A stretch of DNA of 64,000 nt from assembly GCA_023374025.1 (NCBI GenBank), contig SIJG01000003.1:372001-436000 (forward strand), read 5' to 3'. The position numbers and the translations under genes are program-made. Positions 49,901 through 63,070 of the stretch are shown here, piece after piece. The notes beneath the pieces are model-generated. The model made no database searches. It saw nothing but the letters and a program-made list of their open reading frames with translations, and was not told the DNA's origin. Source of the DNA: Heterodera schachtii (taxonomy: Eukaryota; Nematoda; Chromadorea; Rhabditida; Heteroderidae). Numbering within the stretch: position 1 is the first letter of the stretch; every line of letters starts with the position of its first letter.

Positions 49901-52900
49901 AAACCAACGGACGGAGGGGGGGGGGGGGAGGGAAAAGTGAGAAAACCAACGGACGGAGGGGGGGGGGGGGGATTTATGGAAAAAGAAAATTGAAAAAAGA
50001 ACGCAAAAATAAATATATTTTGAGAAGCTTCTTCCATAGTAACAGAATGAATCGGGTGGCACTTTCTCAGCTTCACATTTCGCGGATTCCTGAAAATGTC
50101 AGAATTTTGCCACGCCTTCTCTGATCCCATGGAATGGCTTTTCCCTTTCTGATCAGTCCATGGACGGCTTTTCCTTTCTGATCAGTCCATGGGATGGCTT
50201 TTCCTTTCTGATCAGTCCATGGACGGCTTTTCCTTTCTGATCAGTCCATGGAATGGCTTTTCCTTTCTGATCAGTCCATGGACGGCTTTTCCTTTCTGAT
50301 CAGTCCATGGACGGCTTTTCCTTTCTGATCAGTCCATGGGATGGCTTTTCCTTTCTGATCAGTCCATGGGATGGCTTTTCCTCGGTCCCCATTTGTTTTC
50401 TGTCCCTCCTTCTCCCTACCCGAGTGGTGGCAGTACATCAGCACATTCCAATTGTATAAGCAAGTCGCGTCCTCCTTGGCAAGTCGGCCCAGCTGAGTGC
50501 CTGCGGGGTCGCACATTCGCAAACATCGACTGCCCACCTTAAGGCGATTCTCGGCTTTCCAACCTTTCATTCCCTCCCCTGACCATCAATTGGGGCGAGT
50601 TCAGGTCCAAATCTTGGCAGCACTGGCGATTGTCCCGATTTTGAGAAGCGCAATAAAGTACAGCTGACAGATGCTTCAGTCCGCAATTTGACTGCAGTGC
50701 TTGGAGAAGCTTAAACGGGGGCGGGGAGTACACAAAATGCCATATTCATCCCAATTGATCGTTGGCATTCTGCTGACCAGCTTCTTCGCTGCCTCTTGCT
50801 CCGTCTCATATTGGCACAAAAAATGACAGTCGGGCGGCACGAACTGCTCACAACAGGCCAAGAACAGCTTATTGGCCATCGACTTGCTCGTGCATGGCTG
50901 GTAACTCATCTCCGCCGTTCCGCATTTGGGCTTCGAGACAAAATCCGTTTTTGCTCTTCCATTTTGGCCATTTGCTTTACCTCGTCAGCCTTTTGGGGGG
51001 CTCTGCGCAAATCACTGTGGCCGGATGATGATTCATCGTTTTGGCCGGAGGAGACGGAAGAAGCGATGAAAAAGAAGAAGAAAATGAGAGAGACCATTGG
51101 GAAAAGAAATAGGGGAAAGGGCAGAGAAACGAGAGGGATCAAAACGAAGCAGTAAACGGAACGGAAGCGAAACTGAACCTTTTAATCAGTTAATTTATTA
51201 ATTAATTAATGATGGATCAAAAGGGAAGGGCGGAGAGAAATGACGGACGGAGGGCGAATGAAATGTTATGTCGGCACTCATTTTCTTAGGTGACCGCATT
51301 TTCGCAAAGCACAGACGGAGACGAAAAAGGAGGAGGGTAAAAAGGGAAGAAAAAGCGGATATTGGAAGGATTTGCGATTTGATCGAAAAGAAAGCGAAGA
51401 GAAATTGAGAAAAAGGAAGGAAGAGAAAGGAAGAGAAAGGGGGCAGTTAGAGAAGAGGGAGAGAGATATACGGGGGAGAGAATGAGAGATAGAGAAGAAA
51501 GAGAGGGGGGGGGGGGAGGAAAAAGAATGGAAATTAAAAGAGATGATCAGGAAAAGGTGAATTGAAAAGTGAGGAGAGGGGAGAGAGTGTAGGGGAGGGG
51601 GGAATAGGAAGGAAGAAGAAAAGGAGGTTGAATGGAATAAAAAGAGGGGGGTTGGACATTCGGATGAAAGCCTTCGTTTCTCCTAAACCATTGGGCCTCT
51701 TCTCCGAAGTGCAATAATCTCTCCGGTAACTCACTATTCATCCGCTTTTCCTCTTCAGTTTCGCCGCTGCCGACTCTTCGCTTCGCCAATCTCTTCCTTT
51801 CCGTCGCGCGCGAATGGATTTGACCGTCCGTTCTTCCTTCTCACTCCATCCTCCGCTTCTTCATCTCCCTCTTCCTCGGCTTCTTCCTCTTCCGATGCTT
51901 CTTCCTCTTCCTCTGCTTCTTCCTCTTCCGCTGCTTCTTCTTCTTCGTCCCTTCCTCCGTCCGTCCGACTTCGTCTCGTCCCTCCGCTTGCTGATCATCT
52001 CCTCCATGTCCAAGTATTACCATCCCCTACTCTCTATCCCTCATTTCCCCTTCAGATGTCAATTCTTCCGCTTATCCCTTCCAATTTTCCCTCATCTTCG
52101 TCTTCTTCCATCGCAATTCCTCGTGGTTTCCCTCTCGGCGTTCCGTTCCTCCAAATTCAGCTTCATTTTCATCCTCAAATTGTTGAAATTGTTGTTTCAA
52201 ACGCTCCACACTTCTCTCCACGCTTCCAACTTCAGCTTCTTTCTCCGGCGGATGATTACGCTTCATCCTCGTCCGCTTCATCTTCCGCTTCGTCCTCTTC
52301 TTCCACTTCGTCCTCTTCGCCCGCTTCGTCCTCTTCGTCCGCTTCGTCTTCATCCGACTTTGTCCTCCCTTTCCTCCATCTTTGTCCCCTGAGTGGTCTT
52401 CTCAGCTTACAAACTCATTCAGTCGCTTCCGATTATGCGATTGAACTGATTGTACAAGACGAATGGACGGGAGCGAAGGGTAGCAAAAAATTGGAGCTCC
52501 ATTTTTTGGATGACAGTGAACAGAGTGATCGGATGGTCCGTTTTGATCATTTTGCTTTTCCTTCTCTTCCCTTTGGCTCCGATTGGCTTTTCCTTTTCCC
52601 TTTCAGATGAATTTTATCCGCCAAAATCTCTCAATGAATTTCGATAATTATTCATCGAATTCTTTCTCTTTGCCGGCATTTTCTTTTTGGGTGGCAGAAA
52701 ATGCTGCGATTGGCACAATTGTAGGCCAATTCGATCAGAAATTGGTCAACGAGCAGACAACATTGATCGGAGCCGAAGAGATGCCGTTCGCTTTAAATAT
52801 TAAAAATGGCACTTTGACAGTGATCGGTCAGTGGGCCAATTATTGGGGAAAAGATTGATTAAATATTTAATTTAAAGGTCCAATTGACGCTGAAAAGGCT

Positions 52901-55900
52901 TCACTCTTTTCTTTTCACCTTAACAGTGATTTTGATGATGCCATTGAACTGCTCCGAATTGATGTCCATGTCCGAGGTTGGCATCGGCTAATTGCTTTGC
53001 TTGTGAGTAATTAATGGGATTTAAATGGCAAATTTCAGATGAAAATGAGCATTTGCCAACGGTGGAGGGTGTCGGAGGTGCACTTTTGGTTACTGAAAAT
53101 ATACCAATTGGAGGCCGAATATTGCGAATTGACATGAGAGATGAAGACAGAACGAGTGAAGGGGGAGGGGGGGGGGGGGGGGGAATTAGGGGAAATTGGC
53201 AAATTTAAAAGGATTTGACAATTAATTAGCACATTCACTTTGGCTTGCTTCTCAGGTGAATTGGTCGCCTTCGTTGACCCATTTTTGACGGATGAGCACA
53301 ATGCGTTTTTTGTTGATGAGAAAGGATGGCTGAAAGTGGGCGCGAAATTGGACAGAGAACGGAGGGAGGAATATCAAGTGATCATTCGCTTAATGGACGC
53401 AAAACCGCCGAAAAAAGGTCAAAGTATCACTTGGGACAAATCGGCAAAAAGGACAAATTGTAAATGAGACAATTTGCGGAAAATTGGGCAATGAATCATC
53501 ACATTAATTAATTAATTATTAATCCTTAAATGGGGGCGGAAATATTTCCTTCGCCCAATGACTTTTCTCTTTAGTGCTTTTCTCTTCGCTAATTTTGAAC
53601 ATTTCCGTGTCGGATGAGAATGATTGTGCCCCCCAATTCCCTGCTCCGTTTTTGGATTTTTTCGTCGATGAAAATTCGCCTCCGGGCACAGTCTTTGGCA
53701 CTATCTTGGCCACTGATGAGGACAAAGGCGAGAATGGCACAGTACGATACCGAATGGTCGGTGATTGCCCCGACCAATTGGCATTGGACCCGTTGTTTGG
53801 CTATCTGACGGTTGGAAATGACTGCTGATCGGTTGATCATTCTTTTGAATGGTCAGGTGATCGGTGCCATTGATCGTGAACTTCTGACCGCCCCAATGGA
53901 ATTCGTTGCCGAGGCGTTCGATTTGGGCGTCCCTCAGCAGCGATCGGCAGTCAAAGTACGTGTCCACGTCGTTGACCAGGACGACATCAGACCCGAGCCG
54001 GAGCAGCAGCACGTGGAGATGGCACTGATAGAAGGGACGCCGGCGGGGGAAGCAGTGATCAGACTGAGCTACAAAGACACGGACGAGGCAATCAGTGGCC
54101 AAACCAATGCTAAATAATTGGACTAACCACAATTAAGGGAAGCAATGCCGTGGCACTTTTTGCCATTGTCAAAGGCACCAAAAGCAATGGACGAAATGGG
54201 GCGGAAAAAGAACTGATCGATGACCAATTCCATATTGGCGCATTTTCCGGAGTTTTGAGCGTGGCGATGCCTTTGGACGAGTCAATTCAGGCGAACGACA
54301 TAATCCACTTGAACATTTCGATGGCGGCCTTCACCGGCCGATGGCCCCCTTCTTTCATGTATCAGTGAATGGACCAGCAGGGACTTTTGGAGTTGCTCCC
54401 GATTTGGTCATACTGAGATTGAGAAGACTGACCGACTTACTGTGTTGGCCCACCGTACCCTTTTGGCCCGCTTGTTTTCCTATTTAAGTCCACTTGACTG
54501 TGGCTCTTTTATGTTGCCCCAGAATCGTATCCCCATTGGTCCCTTCGGTCCTATTTAATTCCTCATTGGCTTACTGTGCTTTTCCTCCCTTCTCAGTTCC
54601 GTCTCTCTGCTGGTCGTTCCTCGCGCTGCTTCGTCTCCTCCGCCGTCGCTTCTTTTCCAACATGTTCGCCTCTTCCTCCACCCAATGATCACTTTTCCCT
54701 TTGTGTTCCATAGAATCGCCCCTCCTCAGGTTGTCCTCCCACTCTCTCTCCCCTCTTCTCTTCTCTCTCTCTCTCTCTCTTCTGGTCACTTTCCCCTTCC
54801 CTCTCTGTTTCCCTTTAGCCCAATTGTTCCTTCGTCCTGCTGAATCAGTCTCGGCTTTTCTCTCTTCATACTATGTCTGGCTTCGGCTTCGTCCGTCTGC
54901 TTCGTCTCCCTCCCTCCGATCGCCTCCCTTCCTCCGCTTCCTCCGTTGCTGCTGATTCTGCTGATCGGAGTTTCGCACTCTCCGTGCTCGTCTCGTCCCC
55001 TTCCCTTTCTTCCGCTTCCGTCCTCCTCACTTTGTTCGTCCATTTTTCTTCCCCGTTCTCTTCCGCTTCTCTTCTCCTCTCTCCGCCCGTCCAATTTGTC
55101 CGAATTGCGGAGAACAAATCACTTTTTTGGGAAGTGAAAGTGAATGCCGATCAAACGGAAGAGGGACAAATTGGGGACGGAGGCGGCGGAACAATTCGCT
55201 ACAAAATGGTGGAGGAATACTGTGAAGAAGAGAGAAAAACGGAGGAAAAGGAGGGGAACAGAGAGGAGGAAGACGAGAGAGCAGCAGACGATGAGGAAGT
55301 AGCAAAAGGGACAACGCAACAGCACCAAATGCAATTCGAGATTGATCCGATCAACGGAATTGTGCGGTCCCGGACTGAACTGTCCGCGAAAAAGTCAGTT
55401 GAATGGCAAAAGCAAAGCAAAAGCATAGGCTGATCATTCATGGCACAATTGATCGTTGAAGGTGTTCACTGTGGACAGTTCGAGTCGGTGCTTTTCATGT
55501 GATCGACGAATGGACTCTCAATGGGGCGAAGGGAAACGATGCGCTCATCCGAATACGCGTATCGTCGCCCGCTTCATCCTCATCCGCTTCATCCTCTGCT
55601 TCATCTTCCTCCCCTTCATCCGCTTCACTTCTTCCGGCCGCCCATTTCGGCTGCATCTTTCTCTTCCCCTCCGCCAATTCGTCCTCCTCCTCCTCCTCCG
55701 TTCTCCCTTCACCTTTTGCCATTATTCGAATCGATGAAAACGAAATGCCATCGTCGGATGCTCCAATTGCTCGGGTCGGTGTCCTTTCAGCAGAAGAGGA
55801 CAGAGTGGAACAAGCTTCGTCTATCCCTTGGTCATCATTGCCTCTCAAATTCGAAATGGACGAGGGCCCCTCCCGCTTTTTGTTCCGTTTGGACAGACGA

Positions 55901-58900
55901 AAAGGAACAATTCGAATGGCAAAGGCAATGGACAGAGAGAGGGACGGAGGAAGGCATCGGATGGCAATTTGGGGACGAATTGGGCCAAAAATGAGGACGA
56001 AAATGCCGTGCATTTTGGAGGTAAAGCATTAGGAAAAGGGCACATTATCTTTGACAATGGCATCGTTTATTCAATTATTTTGGGTTATCGTCAACGATGT
56101 CAATGACAATGCACCTCGTTTCGGACACATTCTGTACTTGGTGGGTTGATGAGCTGATTTCGTATTTTGCTAGTGATTTTTCTTAATTTTCTCCCCGATC
56201 ACTTTTTCCAATTTGTTTCTTTCTCCGATCACTTCCTAATTTGGTCCCTTTTTCCTCTTCTGATCGCTTTCCCTGTCCCTTCTGCTTCCCTCTTCCATCC
56301 CACTCTTTCCTTTTCCCCTTCAGTCCCTCAATCGGTCGACCCCCGTCGGTTCGGTGGTTTTCCGAGTTCGAATTGAGGACCCGGACTTGGCTGAAAATGC
56401 ACGAAATTGGTTCTCATTGAGTGGAGAAGGGGTTGAAGAGGCGGAGAGATTATTTTCCATCGACAAATGGACCGGCGAAATGACACTGATCAGAGAATTG
56501 ACAGGGGAAAAGGTTTTCTGATTAAAGTATGGCCAGTAACTAATTTTTGGCATTTTGTGATTTGCCAGATTAGTGCGCTTCGATTCGGCATCACTGCACA
56601 AGACGAAAAATGGCACGTGCAGAGCATAATGACAGTACAAATTGTTGAAGACGAAAACGAACAACGGACGAACAGAATGTCAACAGAAGCAAAGACTTTT
56701 GAATTTGTTGCTTTCGGGGAGGGAGGCGATCAAAGAACAGAAGCGGAACTTGCACAGACAGAACAGTTGGGCCGAGTCCCGGGCCGATGCTATGCCATGC
56801 CAACGATTGGATGGGCATGGACTAAACACGAGGGGACGGAAACGGCACTGATCGCTGATCGGCGACTGTTCAAATTGTTGGAGAGAGGCGAAGGAACGGC
56901 GGAGAGAGAGGCGAGTGGAAAGAGAATCAGTAAAAACGTCTTGGCACTCAAAAGCGCAAAAATTTTGCCCATCAGTTCAGGTTGCTCTTTTCTGTGCCGA
57001 TGGAATTGGCCAACAGAAAGTCCGTCTCCGTTGGCGCCGTTCGCCCGCCGATTTTCCCTCCTATTTTCCACCAATTAATTTGCCAATTGATCACTCTTCA
57101 ATTCATCCATCCACTTCAGTCCATCTCTTCTTCATCCCTTACCCCAATTCACTTTCTTTAATTCTTCCTCCAACTTCAATTCCGTCCCTTCCAATCGCTG
57201 ACCGATCGAAAACGGCACAAATTGGGCGAGTGATTGTGGAAGATGGCGAAGAGGAAAATGAAGAGAATGAGCAGACGGAACATAAATGGCACTTTGAGTT
57301 GGAAGATCAGTGGGATCAGTCATGGATTCGTGTGGACAAACGAAGTGGCATTCTCAGCGCAAATGCTTCGGCGATCGCTTTTCCCACTGATTGGACGGAC
57401 GGTCAGAAACTGATCGGAGTGAAAGTGACGGACGAAAACGGACAGAGAAAGGGAATGGGCAAGTTCAGGTGCACTTTCTGATTAATGGAATGATGTAATT
57501 AACTAATTGCTATGTTTTAGAGTTATCTGGCCTCTGTCCACTTCAGTATTAACCCCAAAATTCGTCCGACGAATTTGGCATTTTTCGGTCCCACGCCATT
57601 CGCCCAATGGCACAATTGTTGGCCAACTTCAAATTGATGGTCCGAAAGGCAACAAAATCTGGCAAATAGTGATGGATGCGAAGTCCGAAAAAGCATTTGA
57701 CATTGATCAGACGACGGGCGAATTGACCATCCGCAGAAGGGAGGAACGGACGAATTTGAAGAGGAAGAAAAAGGTGGCAAATGGAGGGGGAGAAGAAGCG
57801 GAGGAAGCGACCATTGTGGTGGCACTGATCGGAGCAGCGGGCGGCGAATTATTTGACAGGTGATCGACTGATCGAATCATTCAAAAACATATCGTAACAG
57901 AAAAAGCCATAATATCTTTACCATTTCCTCAAATCAGGTGCGTCGTCCGCGTGTTCTTCTCCCGCCTTCGTCCCCCCTGCGTCGCTTTTCCCTCCCCCCA
58001 TTTCTCCGTCCGCCTTTCCTCCACCGCTTCTGATCAGACTGTTTTGCTTCGGTTCGACATCATCCGCCACACTGACTTTAAAATTGTGCTCAGTGATCCT
58101 CCGGTATGCCTTTTTCTCTGAATGTTCGTTCGCCTGTTTGACCCCGGGTCCCATGCCGGTCCATTTCCCGATCAAATTTTGTTGCCGATCGGTCCGTCCC
58201 TCGTTTCTCTGGCAATGCCTTCGTTTGCCTCTGATCAGTAGTGATCTGTCCGTTCAGCAGCCGTTGCCCTTCTGCTTCTCCGCCCGTTCTCCCTCCGTTC
58301 TGTCTCTCTGTTCGTCTCTGTCCCCTCTCCGTCTCTCTTCACTCTCTTCGTCCGTCCCTTTGCTTCTCTTCCTCCTCCTCCTTCATCCTTCCGGCCGCGT
58401 TTGCTCCCGTTCCTCCGTTTCTGTGCTCATTTTGCCCTCCTCCACTTCTTTTTTGCCCTTTGTCCCCGTCGGTGGCGTTGGTTTTGTGCGAAGGAATGCG
58501 TTGCCGGGCCAAAATGTGCTCAAATTTCGAAATGGCCGTGGTCCATTCGAAATGGTTGACCAACAAATGGACAAGGTGCTTAAGTTACTCTCTCTGTCTG
58601 AAATTTCTCTCTTTTTTAAATTGCTCCTAATTGCCAATGAGCACCCTTAATTACCCCTCTATCTGTCCCTCTTAAGCTTTTTCGGCTTCATCCCTCCAGC
58701 GGTGTCCTTTCCACCCGAATTTCCTTTGTCGGCCTTCGTCTCCCTTCTCTTTTGCCAATTGTCGTCCGTTCACACAATGCCACTTTTCACCTTGTTGTCC
58801 TTTTGAAAGAGCAACAATGGAAGAATGCCAATGTTGCGTCCGACTCAAATGCCGAAATCGAAGTGATTCTTCCGGTGATTTCATCCGGTAAAACGACGCA

Positions 58901-61900
58901 TGGAAAGGAGGAATTGCAATTGTTGGCGACAGAATATGCCAACCCAAACCGAAGGCGATGTGTGCCGACATCGAAGCGATTGGGCAACGAATTGCGGTCG
59001 AATGTGACGGTTTGTCTTGGGATGGGGACTGATCAGTCGAATGATTCTGCTGATTAGCCCCAACTAATCAATCAGTTCGGCTTTGCCAGATCACTTCCTC
59101 TTGCTCTTTGCTGCTCTCTCCGTTGCCTTTGTCTTCCGTCCCTTCCGAATTTGTTCCTCTCGGTAATGGCATATCCCTTCGAATTGACTCACTTCATTTG
59201 CTGGTCGTCCTTCCGCACCTCGTCGAACTTCGGCTGTTCAGCAGCACTAAAAACCTGGCCACCATTTTGGGTGCAATTGAACGAGCAGTGCCCGACTTGG
59301 TCAGTTTTTTCGGGCATAATATCCAACCTTTTTTTGTTCTTTGCTTCTGATCATACGCCTTTTCTATGGTCTTCTGACAAACAATCTCTCCCCTCTTATC
59401 ATTTTCTCTCTCTCTCCCTCTCTCTCTCTCTCTCATTTTCTCTCTCTCTCTCTCTGTCTCTTTTTATCTGATCATCCCCATGTTTTTTTCCCTCATTTGA
59501 TGCGTTTCCCCATTATCTGCTTTTCCTCCCCACAGGTCCTTCTTCTTCCGTTTGTTCTCTCTGCTGACTTTTCGGCTCCGTTTGGCTTTCATCGGCTTCT
59601 CATCGCTTTTCGTGACCAAAATGGCAACTTTTTGGCTCAGTCTGACGCCGTTCGTTTGCTGCAACATTTTTTCATCACTTTCTCCGATTTGTCTGACAAT
59701 TCTTGGAATTTGCGAGTTGAGGAGACTAATTTTCAAGTGGAAGAGGAAAAGGGAATTTTGGACTGTTTGAAAGGGCCGAGGGAAGTGATCGGAACAGCGC
59801 AAAAAGTGTGGGCACCGATCAAAGCGAACGAAAGGCAATTTGGAGTGATCTTTCGAATGCCAATGTTACCCACAACCTAATGCTAACAGTTGCCTCCGTC
59901 TCGGCCCCATCTTCACCCCAAAATGCCCTTCTTCTCCGATTGCCTCTGCCAATGAATTGATCTCTGCCCCCGTCCTTTCGTTCATGCCCTCCGGTAACTT
60001 CAATGACCATTTCGGCTTCGTTCGCTTCTCCGGCATCCTTTTGCCCCGTGTCCGACTGATCTCTCTCCAATTTCTCACTGCTCAATCGGTCACTCTTTCC
60101 TTCCAATTCTTTTCCCTTTTTCTCATCCCCCGCACTTTCTCAGAGTGCTCTCCTTCTCTACTTCTCTCTTGATTCCGCCTCCTCTTTCTTTCTGTCCGTC
60201 GATCTGATCAACGGAAAGCCGAGACTGAATGTGGGACTGACTTTGCCGGTACAGAGTCGCGTCATTGAAAAGTCCGTTAACGATGAAAGTACGCTTTGCT
60301 TTGGTTATTTGCATTTCATGCCTTTACCCTCTCAAAATGCCACAGAATGGTGGCATTTGGAACTGAGTTGGACGAAGGGACGCGTGACATTGGCATTGGC
60401 GGAGTGCCAAAGGGAGGACGAAAATGGGGACGAATGTGCTCAAATGAGTCACGGTGTTCATCGAGTGCATGTCCAACTTCTACAAGAAAACAATTTGCTC
60501 CTACAGTATGCTTTCTTTCTCTTCCCCAACTGTGTCTCTACCGTACCCCATTTCAGTCCGCCCTCTCTTCGTTTCTCGTCATCCGTCATTTTTGGTGATC
60601 TCTCCGCTTTGTCTGACCTTTTCCGTCATTCTGCTGGTCGGACTTCGGACTTTTCATTCGTTGGCTGTCAGCGACGAATTGCCATCGACGGAATCGAAAT
60701 AAATGGCCAAGATTTGGCCATTTTGGAGGAACGATTAGACCAATTCATGGCGGAGGTCTTTGCCCATTTTAATTGCAATAAATTGCTCTCTTCCGATCAG
60801 ATCAACGCAACCACTTCATCCATGTGTCCGTTAATTGGAGGTGCGGGAAATGAATGGCCAAATGTTTGCCATGGAGAAAATGCCCGGAAGGCATGTGGAA
60901 AAGGCATTTGTGTGCCTGAGGGAAGCGATTCATTCACTTGCCAATGCGAAAGTCAGCAAGTTGAGTCCGCCAATTGTGAGCAGGGTGAGAATTTCTTTGC
61001 ATATTTCTGCTTGTTAACTAATTAGTTAATTAATTACCCAATTTCCCCAAAAGTTCTCTCCGCCGCTTCTCTCCGCTTCCGTCCTCTCCGTTTTGTGCTC
61101 TCTTCTCGCACTTTCAATCGTTTGTCCTTCGTCCCTTTGCCCGGCAATTTGGTCCATTCTCTCCCCCGCCGTCCGTCGTCCGTCCGTCGTGGAGAGGACG
61201 AAAATATTCAATTTGCCGATGGATTGAATGTGTTCGGATTGGACTTTCATTCGTCGAATTCGGAAAATGGAAAAGGCGAACAAGCACTTTTGTGCATTGA
61301 ATTTGAGGATTTGTTGCTGATGATAGCAGTGGAGGTGAAAACAGCGAAATGATTGATAATAAACAAAATGAATGAAAATGTTATTAATTCATGCAAATGG
61401 CACATTTAAAAAATGCCAAATTCTGTTAATTTGCCATTTAAACAATAAAAGGCCCCCGCTTCAGATGAGTGTTAATTCTCTGCGCTTCGTTCTCCACCGG
61501 CGGCACACAAATGACACTCAGCCGACGCCGTTTCCGCTCAGTTTCCAATTGTCCGTTAACAGTTCGACGCCGTTGGACATCCATTGGCACCGATTGGCCA
61601 TGGGAATGTCGCCAGACGGAACAATGGTAAAGCAATGGGGGATGACAGCGAAAAGCGGCGCTTTATACCCACCGATTAATTAAAGTGCTTCGGTCATGGG
61701 ATTTCCCGGTTTTTTGTCGAGAGACAATCGGACTATCCGTTTCCCCTCCCCTTTTGTGCAGCTCCGTCTCCAACTTGATGACATGGCTCCCATCGTCCAC
61801 CGGTCGTCCCTCCCCAATTTCTTCCCTTTCCCTCTCTGTTCTCGGCTAAAATTGCTGTCGTTGGGTTCGACTTGTTCTTCTCTCAACGCGCACCAAAATT

Positions 61901-62501
61901 TGTCCGCTTTTCGAGGCTGCGTTCGCCGCTTTCTGATCAACAATCAGTTGCAGCAAATCCATCCTCAGATGGCTCCGCTTCCCTCTCACAAAAGGGTCTC
62001 TCCTCCCTCCATCTGTCCGTCCCTTTTTCACTGTCTTTTCCCCCTTTTCAGTCTCTTCGGCTGCTAATTGAGGAGAATCAGCCGGAGGATGCGATTTCGC
62101 AGCTGTGCCTATCAGCCAAATCAGCTGAGCATGCCATTTTTGCCTCGACATTTGCCGTCATTTCTGTCCTTTTTCTGCTCTCTTTCGTTCTTTTTGCCAT
62201 CGTTTTTCGCTTCAAAAGGCGAAAGAGAAAAGAAAGTGCCAAAAGAAACAAAAATGTCCAAATATCATCTTCTTTTGTGACCCAAAGTCAAACTCCGACG
62301 ATTATTGTGCCATCGCAATTTAATGGGGAGGAAGAAGAACAGAAAATGGCCAAATTAGAAAATTGGCGGGCGATGGCCGTCTCAACGGACACTTTCTCCT
62401 CACTTGGCTTCAGTTCGTGTTCGACTTTCCCACGCCACTCCAACATAATCGGTCCAAGTGATGCCGAAGGTCAGTTGGAAAATATTCTCTCTCTATTTTA
62501 A
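43912..62501 (+). CDS. cdh-3: Giant cadherin with EGF and laminin-G modules, single membrane span
   Basis: A cell-surface cadherin over 18.6 kb and many exons. The signal peptide MFLFLFFFLFICLPPS opens the gene. Numerous cadherin repeats follow, with calcium linkers such as ILDVNDNAPIF (about 44402), LLDANDNAPRF (about 44980), DVNDEVPQF (about 47163), VSDENDCAPQFPAPF (about 53605) and DVNDNAPRF (about 56097). The clearest repeat is FVDENSPPGTVFGTILATDE (about 53660-53720). Many other repeats have diverged linkers. Near the C-terminus are an EGF-like module (about 60825-60985, GICVPEGSDSFTCQC) and laminin-G-type sequence (about 61040-61940, FRGCVRRFLINNQ). The membrane span is FAVISVLFLLSFVLFAIVF (about 62150-62210). 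A basic stop-transfer and a cytoplasmic tail of about 95 residues end at 62501. The layout with one EGF, laminin G and a short tail is closest to nematode CDH-3; CDH-4 (Fat-like) is the alternative. Exon borders in the repeat region are not resolved. Confidence 0.85.
48299..48785. mobile_element. Foldback / MITE-like element in a cadherin intron
   Basis: The left arm (48299-48342) carries GGACACC plus GGAAAA units. The right arm (about 48659-48785) carries the reverse-complement units GGTGTCCAA / TTTTC several times over. Roughly 310 nt of AT-rich sequence lies between, with no transposase frame. Arms built from short subrepeats in opposite orientation are typical of foldback or MITE elements. 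It fills most of the 48237-48808 intron and stops about 20 nt before the acceptor. Confidence 0.65.
49871..49971. repeat. 41-42-nt tandem repeat with poly(G)
   Basis: CGGA followed by about 12 G, then AGGGAAAAGTGAGAAAACCA. Unit starts are at 49871, 49912 and 49954, the third partial. It lies in non-coding sequence after a cadherin exon. Confidence 0.85.
50131..50385. repeat. 29-30-nt tandem repeat with TGATCA
   Basis: About nine copies of CTGATCAGTCCATGGACGGC or its GGGATGGC variant, each followed by TTTTCCTTT. Unit length is 29 or 30 nt depending on the variant. Each unit contains the palindromes TGATCA and CCATGG. It lies in a cadherin intron. Confidence 0.9.
51480..51650. repeat. Purine-rich low-complexity tract
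   Basis: A GA/GGGA-rich tract with a G run at about 51507-51517, in a cadherin intron. A broader purine-rich stretch starts near 51050. Confidence 0.65.
52260..52366 (+). repeat. Ser/Ala-coding TCN repeat inside a cadherin repeat
   Basis: An in-frame tract of TCC/TCG/TCT/GCT/GCC codons that encodes about 30 Ser and Ala residues. It interrupts an otherwise recognisable cadherin repeat between QLLSPADDYA and DFVLPFLHLC. Similar tracts lie at about 51855-51960 and 55565-55625. Confidence 0.8.
53167..53183. repeat. Poly(G) tract in a cadherin intron
   Basis: About 17 consecutive G, preceded by further G runs from 53160. It is intronic. Confidence 0.85.
59395..59462. repeat. (CT)n microsatellite in a cadherin intron
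   Basis: Two CTCTCT blocks separated by CATTTTCTCT. Confidence 0.85.
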
Positions 62502-63070
62502 AAGGCCCCTAATTATAAATTGTCAGCAGATTCAACATGAGCCCTCCAATTATCATTCAATCGCTTCAAAAAAGGCCAAGGTTCGTTTATCCTTTGAATA
62601 GTCAAAGTTCCCTTCTCTGACAAGGGATATATGCTCAGTTTCTGTTACGCCTTTTTAATTCTCTTTTTTCCCCAAAGATTGTTAAAATGATTGCTTACGA
62701 CACGAAGCTCTTAACAATGGCAGCGAAGAAATTGAAAAGAAAGAAAAAAAAATGAAATTTACGGGTGAAACACAAAAAGAAAAAATATATAAAAGAAACG
62801 GGTCATTAAAATGCTGACATTTATAGAATGCGAATGGAATGAAAAAAATTATAAACTTTGTTTGTGTGAATATGTAGCAATAAAACTAAGAACTACGGTA
62901 GTCAATTAAAAATATTCATTTAATTTTCAAATTATTTTTTTTATTAATATTTTTATTTAAAAATTGTATTTTATTTCCAATTTTTCAATCTTTCAAAAAA
63001 ATTAAAAATGTTATTTGTAAAGATTAAAATGTCCATATGTATGTTCTTCCTTGTCTCATGTCCTTTTTAG
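62502..63070. other. Intergenic region between cadherin and CCDC47
   Basis: AT-rich; an AATAAA near 62879 probably ends the cadherin message. The last bases (TCCTTTTTAG) form an acceptor joined directly to the next ATG, suggesting trans-splicing of CCDC47. No coding frame is seen. Confidence 0.6.
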
